The notes beneath the pieces were generated by a model that was given only the letters and a program-made list of their open reading frames with translations, did no database searches and was not told the DNA's origin. A stretch of 43,681 nucleotides of DNA, taken from NCBI GenBank assembly GCA_027024225.1, contig JALVSR010000041.1, positions 1 through 43,681 on the forward strand, given 5' to 3'. The DNA is from Hyphomicrobiales bacterium (GTDB lineage: Bacteria; Pseudomonadota; Alphaproteobacteria; Rhizobiales; Aestuariivirgaceae). Below, in pieces: positions 7,900 through 16,863 of the stretch (positions within the stretch are counted from its first letter, which is position 1; each line of letters begins with the position of its first letter). A program made the translations under genes and the position numbers.

Positions 7900-8549
7900 T
7901 TCGGCGCCTCGCCACCTGGCTGATAGCCGTGAATGTTCGCCTCCACCAGCAGCTGCGCCCCGATTTTGCCGGCCACCAGCAGCCTGTTCTGCGCATCGCC
8001 AAACAGGCGCACGGTGGCCTTGTCGATGAACAGCAACGGAACGCCGGTTTCCACGGCGTGAAGAATGCCGAAGGCCTTTTCGACCGGCGCGCGAAAACGC
8101 ACCGCCAGCCCCAGACGAATGGCATCCTTTTCCGCTTTTGGCGGTAGGGGCCTGACCTCCATCATGGTGCCCCCATGCGTGGCGATGAGTTTGCCGATTT
8201 GTCCCTGCATGTCGGCGAGGATCAGGGAAGGATCTCCACTCGCCAACAGATCCGCCGCCGCCCGTCTGGACAATTCCTCCAGTTGCGCCAGGGCGCCGCC
8301 CTGGGCGCGGTGCAACACCGCCTTCAAGCGGCCCAGCCGCCTGGCCTTCAAGACGGCCTCCTGGCGCAATTCATCGACGAAGGTCTGCCACGGCCGAACG
8401 ATGCCGAACCATCCCACGGCGACAAGCGTGGCGAGCAACAGCCAGGCGGCCGCCACGTTGACAACCGCGCCGGCATGAGCCAGCCCCCCTTGCAGCGCTT
8501 GGCCCTGCAACCCATTGCCACGGAGCGATGTTTTGGCGCCTTTCGTCAT
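7896..8549 (-). CDS. gspM: T2SS assembly-platform protein GspM
   Basis: GspM is a bitopic inner-membrane protein that pairs with GspL in the T2SS platform. The 217 residues comprise a short cytoplasmic N-terminus, one membrane helix (about 30-50, VAAAWLLLATLVAVGWFGIV), a coiled-coil-like periplasmic stretch (FVDELRQEAVLKARRLGRLKAVL) and a ferredoxin-like C-terminal domain with FRAPVEKAFGILHAVETGVPLLFID, as in GspM subtype b. Both ends overlap neighbours by ATGA (gspL upstream, gspC downstream), so L-M-C are translationally coupled. The family is weakly conserved in sequence; topology and context carry the call. Confidence 0.82.
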   Translation of the reverse strand: MTKGAKTSLRGNGLQGQALQGGLAHAGAVVNVAAAWLLLATLVAVGWFGIVRPWQTFVDELRQEAVLKARRLGRLKAVLHRAQGGALAQLEELSRRAAADLLASGDPSLILADMQGQIGKLIATHGGTMMEVRPLPPKAEKDAIRLGLAVRFRAPVEKAFGILHAVETGVPLLFIDKATVRLFGDAQNRLLVAGKIGAQLLVEANIHGYQPGGEAPK

Positions 8550-9643
8550 TTTTTCGATGCCAGCTGGATGCGCAAGGCGAAATGTTCCTTGCCGCCGGCC
8601 TGATCCATCCGCACCGGCGAAATGAAGCTGACCTTGTCGAACATCGGCGAAGCCGACAAGGCCCGCACCAGGGCGGAAGCGGACGTGGCGTGGCCGGTCA
8701 GGCGCACTTCGTTCCCGTTCAGGGCGAGCCGTTCCACGTAGGCGGAGGATGGCAATATCCGCGAGAGTTCATCGATGATGGCGACCAGTATCGGGCGTGT
8801 GTTCTTGCGCGTGCGCAACAAGGTGGCGAGCTCCACATGGCGCTGTAACTGCGCGGATTTGCCCATGACCGCCCTTGCCTGCTGCATGCTGGAGGCGATC
8901 ATGGCGTCCAGTTGTTGGTTCGCCTTCCACAACCACCAGCCTTGCATGCCGGCCACGAACAGGGCCGTGATGATGACGATCGCGGCAAGGGCCATGAGCG
9001 CCCTGTTCAGCCATCCGCTCAGGCCCGCGGGCAACTTGCGTCTTTTCTCCGCAGGCAGCAGATCCAGCGGCAGCGCTTCGCCATCGGCGGTTTCCACCGT
9101 GACCGCGTGGATGGGAAAACGAAGGACGGCGAGCTCATCCAGCACGGGATCCACCAGCGCCCGCTTCACCAGGTACAGACGGGCGCGCACACGACGGCGA
9201 TCACCCGCAACGGGTTCGACGTGGCAGGCGGCGTAAACGCGGGAATCGTCCAGCAGACCAACCCGGTGCTGTTCCATCCGCAGGATTTCCCGCGCGCGAT
9301 GACGCGCCGAAGCGGGCAGCAGGTTCTCCAGGATCACGCAGTCCCTTTCGGCGACGCGCACCTCCAGCATGCGAAATGCCCGCAGCGGGCGCGGAATCCG
9401 CGCCAGCCGTACCGTCATTTCCGTCAGCGACGAGGCCAGCGGAACATCTCCCGCCCGCCGGCCATGCCACGGGCGCAGTTCGCAGCCTTCGCGGCGCACA
9501 AGCACGATCGCCGAGATGGGAGGGCGGGTCAGGGCGCTGCGCACGGACGGGGGCAGCACCCCTTGCAGCGCATCGCGCCACCACCTGAAAAACGCTTTCA
9601 ACCTGCCGGAAAAGGCCCGCCTTTTCGCGCCGGGGTGACGCAT
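8546..9643 (-). CDS. gspL: T2SS platform protein GspL (PilN-like C-terminal domain)
   Basis: GspL recruits the ATPase GspE through its cytoplasmic domain and pairs with GspM. The cytoplasmic part contains an actin-like remnant (ISAIVLVRREGCELRPW, VILENLLPASARHRAREIL, VYAACHVEPV). A membrane helix follows (ALMALAAIVIITALFVAG), then a periplasmic PilN/GspL domain with ILVAIIDELSRILPSSAYVERL and LTGHATSASALVRALSASPMF. I use the ATG at 9643 (365 residues). Upstream in-frame starts at 9739 (ATG) and 9781 (TTG) cannot be excluded, since no start has a strong ribosome site. It is the first gene of the minus-strand run and diverges from gspE. Confidence 0.84.
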   Translation of the reverse strand: MRHPGAKRRAFSGRLKAFFRWWRDALQGVLPPSVRSALTRPPISAIVLVRREGCELRPWHGRRAGDVPLASSLTEMTVRLARIPRPLRAFRMLEVRVAERDCVILENLLPASARHRAREILRMEQHRVGLLDDSRVYAACHVEPVAGDRRRVRARLYLVKRALVDPVLDELAVLRFPIHAVTVETADGEALPLDLLPAEKRRKLPAGLSGWLNRALMALAAIVIITALFVAGMQGWWLWKANQQLDAMIASSMQQARAVMGKSAQLQRHVELATLLRTRKNTRPILVAIIDELSRILPSSAYVERLALNGNEVRLTGHATSASALVRALSASPMFDKVSFISPVRMDQAGGKEHFALRIQLASKK

Positions 9644-9834
9644 GTCGCCAGTTGCGTGAAAAAAATCGGAAGAGGCTGCCCGCTCGTGAGGATGCCCATT
9701 GACTGCCGTCACCCACACACTCCTTGCACCCCGTGGCATCCGGGCGTCGTCCTGTATGGATTTTCCAATGTCAATGCTCAATAATACATGAGCCGCAATC
9801 GAGTTACAATGTGCTTTCCCGGAGGGCTGGTTTC

Positions 9835-11631
9835 GTGCCTCTCACATGGCGCCGCGCCGAAAGTGGAAAACCGACCGACAAGGCCAGTGCTGGCGGCGCG
9901 CCCCGGCCGGCCCTGACGGATGCGGAGGGCGCCGGCGATCGCAGGGGGGCTGCCTTGCGTGAGCCTGACGGCGATTTTCTGGATTTCCTGCACGATGCCG
10001 GCTTGCTGGACAAGGCGGCCGCGGGACGCGTGCGCAAGGTGGCGCAGGAAACCGGAGCCGCCATCGAAACGGTAATCCTCGAGCTGGGGCTGCTGCCGGC
10101 AGTCCAGCTGCGCGACAAGCTCGCCGAATTCCTGGGCCTGCCGGTGGTCGAAATGGCCGATTTTCCGCCTCGGCTGCTGCTCCCGGACCAGCTGCCGCAC
10201 GATTTTCTGCTGCGTCATCACATGGTGGTGCTGGACGCCGATGAACAAACGGTATGGCTGGCCGTCGCCAACCCCCACGCCCATAACGAGCTGCAGGCGG
10301 TGCGCTTCGCCACGGATCGCGAAGTGCGGGTGAAACTCGCGCTCCAAAGCGACATCGAGAACTGGTTGCGTCGTCATGTGCCCGCCCCGGATACGGCGGC
10401 GGAGCTGACGCCCGAGAAGGTCAGCGACAGGGACATCCAGCGGCTGCGCGATACCGCGTCGCAGGCGCCGGTGATCCGCTATGTCAACAGGCTGATCGCC
10501 CGCGCCATCGCCGAGCGCGCCTCGGATGTGCACCTGGAGCCGCAGGCCAACACCATGAGGGTGCGTTTTCGGCTCGACGGGCAATTGCACGAGGTCGAGC
10601 ACGTGCCCCCAGACCTGCAGGCCGGGGTGGTTTCGCGCATCAAGATCCTGGCTCGGCTGAACATCGCCGAGCGGCGGTTGCCCCAGGATGGACGCACCAA
10701 CTTCATTGTCGATGGTCGCAACATCGATCTGCGCGTGTCCACCATGCCGGTCATGCACGGAGAAAACATCGTGTTGCGCATTCTCGATGCCGGGCGGGTG
10801 GACCTGTCGTTGCCGGCGTTGGGGTTCGATGCGCACCAGGTGCGAATTTTCGAGCACATCCTGGAGCGGCCGAACGGCATGGTGCTGGTCACCGGGCCTA
10901 CCGGCAGCGGCAAGACGACGACGCTCTACGCCGCCCTGCGGCGGCTCAACACGCCGGAGCGCAAACTGTTCACGGTGGAGGATCCCATCGAGTACGAACT
11001 GCCGGGGATCAGCCAGATTCAGGTGGCCCCCGCGATCGGGCTGGATTTCGCCCGCGCCCTGCGCAGCATCCTGCGGCAGGACCCGGACATCATCATGGTG
11101 GGCGAGATGCGCGACCTGGAAACCGCCCGCATCGGGGTGCAGGCGGCATTGACCGGGCACCTGGTATTATCCACCTTGCATACCAATTCGGCCTGTGGCT
11201 CCGTGACGCGCCTGCTGGACATGGGTGTTAAGGACTACCTGCTGGCGTCCTCCCTGGTGGCGGTCATCGCACAGCGTCTGGTGCGTCGCCTGTGTCCGCG
11301 CTGCGCCACACCGGCGCCGGAGGTGGCCGAGCGCATTCGGGCCATGGGCTTCGATCTGGAAGGCGCCCTGGCGCCGGATGAAATCAGGCCGGGGGAGCCC
11401 GTCGGGTGTGAAGAATGCCATGGCACCGGCTATGCGGGCCGGATGGTCGTGGCCGAATTCCTCCTTGTCGACGATGCGGTGCGCGGCATGATCCACGCTG
11501 GCGCGGACGCGGCGGCCCTGGAGGAGGAGGCCCGGCGGCGCGGGATGCGCAGCCTGGCGGAAGACGGTATGATCAAGGTGCTGAAGGGCCACACCAGCCT
11601 GCGGGAAGTCTTGCGGGTGGCGCAGCTTTAG
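9835..11631 (+). CDS. gspE: T2SS assembly ATPase GspE
   Basis: GspE is the cytoplasmic hexameric ATPase that powers pseudopilus assembly. I choose the GTG at 9835, which follows a clean GGAGGG site, giving 598 residues. An N-terminal GspE/MshEN domain comes first. The ATPase core has Walker A GPTGSGKTTT (about 354-363), an Asp box, Walker B with DPDIIMVGEMRD (about 416-427) and the His box LSTLHTNSA. The four-Cys zinc element of T2SS ATPases is present (LCPRC at 486-490 and GCEEC at 524-528). An ATG further upstream would add residues without family similarity. It leads the plus-strand run E-F-H-I-J and diverges from gspL. Confidence 0.96.
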   Translation: MPLTWRRAESGKPTDKASAGGAPRPALTDAEGAGDRRGAALREPDGDFLDFLHDAGLLDKAAAGRVRKVAQETGAAIETVILELGLLPAVQLRDKLAEFLGLPVVEMADFPPRLLLPDQLPHDFLLRHHMVVLDADEQTVWLAVANPHAHNELQAVRFATDREVRVKLALQSDIENWLRRHVPAPDTAAELTPEKVSDRDIQRLRDTASQAPVIRYVNRLIARAIAERASDVHLEPQANTMRVRFRLDGQLHEVEHVPPDLQAGVVSRIKILARLNIAERRLPQDGRTNFIVDGRNIDLRVSTMPVMHGENIVLRILDAGRVDLSLPALGFDAHQVRIFEHILERPNGMVLVTGPTGSGKTTTLYAALRRLNTPERKLFTVEDPIEYELPGISQIQVAPAIGLDFARALRSILRQDPDIIMVGEMRDLETARIGVQAALTGHLVLSTLHTNSACGSVTRLLDMGVKDYLLASSLVAVIAQRLVRRLCPRCATPAPEVAERIRAMGFDLEGALAPDEIRPGEPVGCEECHGTGYAGRMVVAEFLLVDDAVRGMIHAGADAAALEEEARRRGMRSLAEDGMIKVLKGHTSLREVLRVAQL

Positions 11632-11684
11632 CGTTTCCGCCGGCCACGGACGCAAGACGCGGGGAATCGAAGCGCGAGGCGTGA

Positions 11685-12893
11685 ATGCCAAGGTTCCGGT
11701 ACAAGGCATATGACGAGCATGGCCGCACGGTAAGCGGCGAGATCGAGGCCTTGAGCGAACATGCCGCCCTGCAGACCTTGCACGCGCAGGGACTGCTGGT
11801 TTTCGAAACCTCCGCCACCGACGCCGGCGGCCACAAGGCCGCCACGCCCTGGCGCCGGCTCGGCTTGCCGGAATGGGAGGAGTTCACGCGCGAGATGGCC
11901 ACCTATTTGCAGGCCGGCCTGCCCGTGGACGATGGCTTGCGGCTGATCGGCCACGAAACCCGCACCGCACGGGTGCGCAAGCTCGCCATGGCGGCGCACC
12001 AGCGGCTGGTCGCTGGGCAGTCGCTGGCGGCCTCCCTGCGCGGGGCGATGGCGGACACGCCCCCCATACTGCTGGCCGCCATCGAGGCGGCGGAACGAAG
12101 TGGGCGGCTGACGGAGGCGTTCAACGACCTGCACGAACTCCTGTCCTACCAGGTGGAGCTGCGGCAGCGGGTCGGCGCGGCGTTGCTCTATCCGGCGATG
12201 CTGGCCATCAGCGCGATGGTGGTCATGGTCATCATCGCCACGGCCCTGGTGCCCGCGCTGATGCCCTTGTTCACGCAATCGGGGGCACGGCCTCCGGCGA
12301 TGTTGACCTTCATCGCGCACACGACCGATTTCCTGCGCGCCAACGGGGCCAATCTGGCGCTGCTGGCGGCCACGGCCGGCGTGTTGATCTCGCTGCTGCT
12401 TTCGACCGGGCGCGGGAAGATGTTGCGCGACCGGCTGATCCTCGGGTTGCCGTTTTTCGGGCACATCGGCAGGCAACGGGGCGTTGCCCTGTATGCCCAC
12501 ACCCTGGGCACTCTGCTCGCCAATGGCGTTTCGCTGGACGAGGCGATGAAAATCGCCGCGGCGGTGGTGGACAATGCCGTCCTGCGCGCCGAGATGACGC
12601 AGGCGGCGAAGGAGGTGGGCGAGGGCGCGCGGCTGTCCGATGCGCTGGCCCGGGCGCCGCACATGCCGGGTCTCGCCCTGCGATTCGTTCGGGTCGGTGA
12701 GGACACGGGCGATCTCGTCTCCGCCTTGCGCAATCTGGCCAGGGTCGTGGAGCGTGGAGCGCGTCGGCGGCTGGACACCGTCACCACCCTGATCGGCCCG
12801 GTGCTGACGATCGCCATCGGCCTGCTGATCGGCGGGATCATCCTGACCGTCATGCAGGCGATGCTCAGTATCAACGATCTGGCATTGCGATGA
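11685..12893 (+). CDS. gspF: T2SS inner-membrane platform protein GspF
   Basis: GspF is the polytopic membrane protein of the T2SS platform that contacts GspE and the pseudopilus base. The 402 residues show the two repeated T2SSF domains, the first around EFTREMATYLQAGLPVDDGLRLI and the second around YAHTLGTLLANGVSLDEAMKIA. Each ends in a membrane segment, and the C-terminal helix region has the family wording LIGPVLTIAIGLLIGGIILTVMQAM. The N-terminus PRFRYKAYDEHGRTVSGEIEA is the usual start. It lies 53 nt after gspE and 3 nt before gspH. Confidence 0.95.
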   Translation: MPRFRYKAYDEHGRTVSGEIEALSEHAALQTLHAQGLLVFETSATDAGGHKAATPWRRLGLPEWEEFTREMATYLQAGLPVDDGLRLIGHETRTARVRKLAMAAHQRLVAGQSLAASLRGAMADTPPILLAAIEAAERSGRLTEAFNDLHELLSYQVELRQRVGAALLYPAMLAISAMVVMVIIATALVPALMPLFTQSGARPPAMLTFIAHTTDFLRANGANLALLAATAGVLISLLLSTGRGKMLRDRLILGLPFFGHIGRQRGVALYAHTLGTLLANGVSLDEAMKIAAAVVDNAVLRAEMTQAAKEVGEGARLSDALARAPHMPGLALRFVRVGEDTGDLVSALRNLARVVERGARRRLDTVTTLIGPVLTIAIGLLIGGIILTVMQAMLSINDLALR

Positions 12894-12896
12894 CCG

Positions 12897-13379
12897 ATGC
12901 GCAAGCGGCTTGACAGGCATGCGGCACTGCAGCGCGCCGACGCCGGCCTGACGTTGATGGAGGTCATGGTGGCGCTGATGCTGGTCGCTTCCGGCCTGTT
13001 GCTGGCGCTGCAATGGCTTCCCATGGGACCGGGGCGTGCGGATGTGCGGCAAGTCGGCTACGAGATGGCGCTGGGCCTGCGCCAGGCGCGCACGAAGGCC
13101 ACGACGCAAAGCCGCGAAGTCGGCTTCATTTTCGACGCTGCCAGCCGCAGTTGGCGCGTGGGCGAGCGCGGCGCGCCTCATCCGCTGCCCAAGGGCATAC
13201 AGGTGCGCATGCAAGCGGCGGACCAGCTGAATTTGCGTCCCCGCGAGGGGCGGATTGTCTTTTTCCCCGATGCCAGCTCCACCGGCGGCGTGATCATCGT
13301 CACGGGACGAAACCGCTCGATTCGCATCGAGGTGGACTGGTTGACGGGCAAAATCTCGATCATCGAGGAAGAGCGATGA
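12897..13379 (+). CDS. gspH: T2SS minor pseudopilin GspH
   Basis: GspH is a minor pseudopilin of the pseudopilus. The 160-residue protein has a 17-residue leader ending in Gly, then LTLMEVMVALMLVASGLLL with Glu at +5 and the standard hydrophobic helix. The rest fits the GspH/FimT fold: LRQARTKATTQSREVGFIFDAASRSWRVG, then GRIVFFPDASSTGGVIIV. That last wording (FxPDGSSTGG-like) is characteristic of the family. Its stop overlaps the gspI start. The start is the first ATG after gspF. Confidence 0.9.
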   Translation: MRKRLDRHAALQRADAGLTLMEVMVALMLVASGLLLALQWLPMGPGRADVRQVGYEMALGLRQARTKATTQSREVGFIFDAASRSWRVGERGAPHPLPKGIQVRMQAADQLNLRPREGRIVFFPDASSTGGVIIVTGRNRSIRIEVDWLTGKISIIEEER

Positions 13380-13774
13380 GACGGAGCGACCGGGAAGACG
13401 GTTTCGTGATGCTCGAAGCGCTGGTGGCTTTCGCCGTGCTGAGTCTCGTCCTGGTCCTTTTCTACGAAGCCCTGGCGGGAAATTATCGCACAGCGGCGCT
13501 GACGCGGGAACGCGACCTGGCGCTGGCGGAAGCGCGGTCGCACTTGCAGGGGCTGGGCCTGGCCATGCCCATTCGGGCCGGAGGCAGCAGCGGCGTCTAT
13601 CATTCCGGAGCGTTCTGGAAGATGGAAGCCGCGCCCTTGCCCCCGCCGGAGCGTGGCGATGGCATGCCGCCCCTGCCGCGGTATCTGGTGACGCTGGAGG
13701 TGAGAAACCGGGAAGGCAGGCAGCTCACCCGATTGCAGACGGTTGTCATCGATCGGCGGATGCGGGACGAATGA
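13376..13774 (+). CDS. gspI: T2SS minor pseudopilin GspI
   Basis: GspI forms the tip complex of the pseudopilus with GspJ and GspK. The 132-residue protein has a short leader (MRRSDREDG) cleaved before FVMLEALVAFAVLSLVLV, with Glu at +5. The segment ALTRERDLALAEARSHLQ is the usual helix that follows in GspI. The start overlaps the gspH stop, and the stop overlaps the gspJ start (both ATGA), so H-I-J are translationally coupled. Its assignment rests on the prepilin motif, size and position between H and J. Confidence 0.87.
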   Translation: MRRSDREDGFVMLEALVAFAVLSLVLVLFYEALAGNYRTAALTRERDLALAEARSHLQGLGLAMPIRAGGSSGVYHSGAFWKMEAAPLPPPERGDGMPPLPRYLVTLEVRNREGRQLTRLQTVVIDRRMRDE

Positions 13775-14421
13775 CCGAGCTTGACGACACTCACGTGCCT
13801 GTGGAGGCGCATGACGCCGAGGCGGGCCTTGCCCTTGTGGAAGTGCTGGTGGCGTTGGCGCTGCTGGCGCTGATCTCGCTTTTGCTGGTGGAAACCCTGC
13901 GCGGCGGAGGACGGGCGATACGGGCCATGGAGCGCGACTTTGCGCAACTGGAGCTGCGCCAGGTGCGCGAATATCTGGAAGAAGCGCTCGTCAGCGCGCT
14001 TCCGCACGCCTTCTTTTCGGAAGATACCTCTGCCACCTTGCCGCTTCATGGCGGGCGGCAATCACTGGCGTTCGTCACCAATCATACCGTGGCGGGCCAA
14101 TATGCCGGCATTTACGTGACCCGGCTGACATTGCGCCCGGGGAAGGACGGATTGTCCGACCTGTGGCTGGATCAGCACCTCTACCATCGTTATTCCACCA
14201 CCGATTATCGGGTCTCGCCCAGGGTCAGGCTGTTGCGCAACGTGGCGCGGCTGCACTTCCGGTATTTCGGCGCGACGCAAGAAGGCTCGCGGGCGCGATG
14301 GCATGACACTTGGCGTCATCCGCACCGCTTGCCGGATGCGGTTGCTCTCGTGGTCGAGTTTGGCAAGAATGATCCGCGATATTGGCCGGTATTGATCGCA
14401 AGCCCCCGGACGTCGCCATGA
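13771..14421 (+). CDS. gspJ: T2SS minor pseudopilin GspJ
   Basis: GspJ is the largest of the H-I-J minor pseudopilins and joins the tip complex with GspI and GspK. The 216 residues begin with a 19-residue leader ending AEAG, then LALVEVLVALALLALISLLLV with Glu at +5. The C-terminal half has the pattern VRLLRNVARLHFRYFGA..EGSRARWHDTW..PHRLPDAVALVVEF, which matches GspJ. Canonical operons continue with gspK, but here the next gene is a sulfotransferase-methyltransferase fusion that overlaps the gspJ stop by ATGA. gspK is found 19 kb away. Confidence 0.9.
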   Translation: MTELDDTHVPVEAHDAEAGLALVEVLVALALLALISLLLVETLRGGGRAIRAMERDFAQLELRQVREYLEEALVSALPHAFFSEDTSATLPLHGGRQSLAFVTNHTVAGQYAGIYVTRLTLRPGKDGLSDLWLDQHLYHRYSTTDYRVSPRVRLLRNVARLHFRYFGATQEGSRARWHDTWRHPHRLPDAVALVVEFGKNDPRYWPVLIASPRTSP

Positions 14422-15956
14422 TTCTTTCGCTTTTCTCCCGCCGTTCCCGGCAGGCCGAAACAACACCGCAGCCGTTTGCCGGCCCCGGGTTTCCGCTCGA
14501 TGCGGAACCCCTGGCGCCGCGCGTGGCGATCGGTGGTGTGGGCGGCAGCGGAACGCGCGTGCTCATCACCATTCTGCAGATGGCCGGGTTGCACATCGGT
14601 GACGACCTCAACGAGGCCAATGACAATCTCTGGTTCACCCTTTTGTTCAAGGAACCGGGAATTCTGGATCTGGATGACGAGACGTTCGATTTGCGGTTGC
14701 GATTGTTCATTGCCGCCAATACCGGAGGGATGCCGCTCGACACGGCCACGGCGGAATACCTCGAATCCCTGTGCCATATTCCACGCCCCGACGCCGCCCG
14801 TCCACAACATACGCGCGAATGGCTGCAGGCCCGTGCCGCCAGCCTCAAGAAAGCGGCCGGCGGGCCGCCACGCGGTGCCGTGTGGGGCTGGAAGGAGCCC
14901 AACACCCATGTCTGCCTGGACAGGCTGATGGTGCGCTTGCCGGGGCTGAAATACATCCATCTGGCCCGCAACGGACTGGACATGGCCTATTCGGCCAACC
15001 GAGCGCAACTGGCTTTCTGGGGGGCGCGCTTTCTGGGGCGGCAAGTGTCGGACACGCCGCGTGACGCGCTGGCCTATTGGTGCGCCGTGCACAAGCGTAT
15101 TTTCAGGCTGGCGGGCCGCATGGATGATCGTTTTCTGTTCGTTCGTTTCGAGGATCTCTGCGCCGCGCCAAAGAGAGAAATCGCCCGCATTCTTGCTTTC
15201 GTCGGCCTTGAGGTTGGCGAGGAAAGGCTGGCGGAAATGGCCGCCATGGTGCGTCCTCCGGCCAGTATCGGACGCTGGCGCGAGCATGGCGCCGGAGAAT
15301 TCGATGCGGCGGATGTGGAGTATGTCCGTCAATTGGGCTTTTCGGTCGAGGAAGAGGATGAATCCGGCACAACGCCGCGCTCGCTGGAAACGCTGCTGGA
15401 TGGCGTGGAAGGGTGGCTGCCTCTGCCGGAGGCCCGATACCTGAGCGAACGGGCGCGCGAATGTGGCGGCGATGTGGTGGAGATTGGCAGCTATCGGGGG
15501 CGTTCCACCATCGCGCTGGCCCATGGGCTGGCTCTCGCAGGCGTAGAGGGTGCACAGGTTTACGCCATCGATCCGCATGCTCCCGCCCAGGGCGTGCACG
15601 GTGGGGCGTTTGGCCCCCGCGATCGCAAGGCGTTTTTTCGCAACCTGCTGGCGGCGGATCTGGTGGAACGGGTGGCCTTGATCAACCTGCCCAGCCAGGC
15701 GGCGGTGCGGGCCTGGGACAGGGAGATCGCGCTGTTGTTCATCGACGGCGATCACCGTTATGAGCAAGTCCGGCACGATGCCTTTGCATGGACACCATTC
15801 CTGCGCGATGGCGGGCTGGCCATTTTCGATGATGCTGACGATCCGCAAAGCGGTCCGGGCAGGGTGTTGGAAGAGCTCGCGAGAACGGGAAATTTCCGTC
15901 TGGCGGGCGGCGCGGGCAGGCTTCGGGCGCTGGTGAAGACAGGAGGGGCCGGATGA
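14418..15956 (+). CDS. Sulfotransferase-methyltransferase fusion protein
   Basis: This 512-residue protein joins two transferase domains. The N-terminal domain (about 36-300) looks like a PAPS-dependent sulfotransferase: a P-loop-like VAIGGVGGSGTRVLITIL, WGWKEPNTHVCLDRL, a 3'-phosphate-site-like YIHLARNGLDMAYSANR, and VRFEDLCAAPKREIARILAFVGL. The C-terminal domain (about 335-512) is a class I SAM-dependent methyltransferase of the Methyltransf_24 type, with VVEIGSYRGRST, YAIDPHA, and LLFIDGDHRYEQVRHDAFAW followed by GLAIFDDADD. Together they could sulfate and methylate one glycan, probably at the inner membrane or in the cytoplasm. The start ATG at 14418 overlaps the gspJ stop. The acceptor is unknown. 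Confidence 0.85.
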   Translation: MILSLFSRRSRQAETTPQPFAGPGFPLDAEPLAPRVAIGGVGGSGTRVLITILQMAGLHIGDDLNEANDNLWFTLLFKEPGILDLDDETFDLRLRLFIAANTGGMPLDTATAEYLESLCHIPRPDAARPQHTREWLQARAASLKKAAGGPPRGAVWGWKEPNTHVCLDRLMVRLPGLKYIHLARNGLDMAYSANRAQLAFWGARFLGRQVSDTPRDALAYWCAVHKRIFRLAGRMDDRFLFVRFEDLCAAPKREIARILAFVGLEVGEERLAEMAAMVRPPASIGRWREHGAGEFDAADVEYVRQLGFSVEEEDESGTTPRSLETLLDGVEGWLPLPEARYLSERARECGGDVVEIGSYRGRSTIALAHGLALAGVEGAQVYAIDPHAPAQGVHGGAFGPRDRKAFFRNLLAADLVERVALINLPSQAAVRAWDREIALLFIDGDHRYEQVRHDAFAWTPFLRDGGLAIFDDADDPQSGPGRVLEELARTGNFRLAGGAGRLRALVKTGGAG

Positions 15957-15978
15957 TCGTTTGTGGAGGGATGCAGCG

Positions 15979-16863
15979 ATGACCGCGAAACCGCTCGTGA
16001 TGACGTTGCTGGTGCGTGACGAGGAAGACATCATCGCGGAGAACATCGCCTTTCACCATGCCGCCGGGGTCGACCATTTCATCGTCACCGACAACCTCTC
16101 CACCGATGCCACACCGGATATTCTGGCGCCACTGGTTGAGCGGGGGCTGGTAACCCTGTTGCACGAGCGGCAGGACACCTACGATCAGGCGGTGTGGGTC
16201 ACGCGCATGGCGCGGATGGCCTGCACCGAATTCGGCGCCGATTGGGTCATCAACAGCGACGCGGACGAGTTCTGGGTGGCCGAGAAAGGGAACCTGAAAA
16301 CATTTTTCTCGAGCCTTCCACCAGAAGTGAACGTGGTCTCCGCCAAACGTCACGATTTCATTTATTGCCCGGAGGAAGATGGCCGGCCGTGGCACGAGGT
16401 GATGATCTATCGCAAGCGGCGCTCCCTAAATCACATCGGGCTGCCGTTGCCGCCCAAGGTGGCGCACCGCGCCCATCCGCAGGTGCACGTGGCGCAGGGC
16501 AATCACGAGGTAAGCGGCATCGGCCCGCAGGTGGTGGTCACGGAAGGTCTTGACATTCTGCATTTCCCGGTGCGTTCGCGGCGACAGTTCGAGCGCAAGA
16601 TCGCCAACGGCGGCGCCGCCTACGAGCGCAACACGACCGTGCCCCGGACCATGGGGCGTGGCTGGCGCCTGCTCTACGAGCGCTTGAAGGCCGAAGGCTC
16701 GCTTGCGGGGTATCTGCGGGAATATGGCTTCACGCGCGAGGAAATCCTCAGGGGCCTGCGCGACGGAGAGCTCGTGGAGGACAGGCGGGTGGCCGACTTC
16801 GTCGCCGCGCTGCGGGGCGGACGCCAGGCCTACAACATGCCGCGCAGCCGCAGCGAAAGGTGA
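15979..16863 (+). CDS. Glycosyltransferase family 2-like protein
   Basis: This 294-residue protein resembles the Glyco_tranf_2_4 group often found in capsule and O-antigen clusters. The start ATG at 15979 follows a GGAGGG site. The nucleotide-binding half has LVMTLLVRDEEDIIAENIAFHHAAGVDHFIV and NLSTDATPDIL, and the metal-binding triad sits in WVINSDADEFWV. The C-terminal half has HFPVRSRRQFERKIANGG and a helical tail. It has no membrane segment, so it is probably a cytoplasmic enzyme adding a sugar to the growing chain. Donor and acceptor cannot be read from sequence. Its 3' end overlaps the converging sulfotransferase gene by 34 bp. Confidence 0.85.
   Translation: MTAKPLVMTLLVRDEEDIIAENIAFHHAAGVDHFIVTDNLSTDATPDILAPLVERGLVTLLHERQDTYDQAVWVTRMARMACTEFGADWVINSDADEFWVAEKGNLKTFFSSLPPEVNVVSAKRHDFIYCPEEDGRPWHEVMIYRKRRSLNHIGLPLPPKVAHRAHPQVHVAQGNHEVSGIGPQVVVTEGLDILHFPVRSRRQFERKIANGGAAYERNTTVPRTMGRGWRLLYERLKAEGSLAGYLREYGFTREEILRGLRDGELVEDRRVADFVAALRGGRQAYNMPRSRSER

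Noticed and set aside
9778-11160. Long open frame antisense to gspE
   Set aside because: Runs opposite a gene with intact ATPase motifs, shows no family signature and has no ribosome site.
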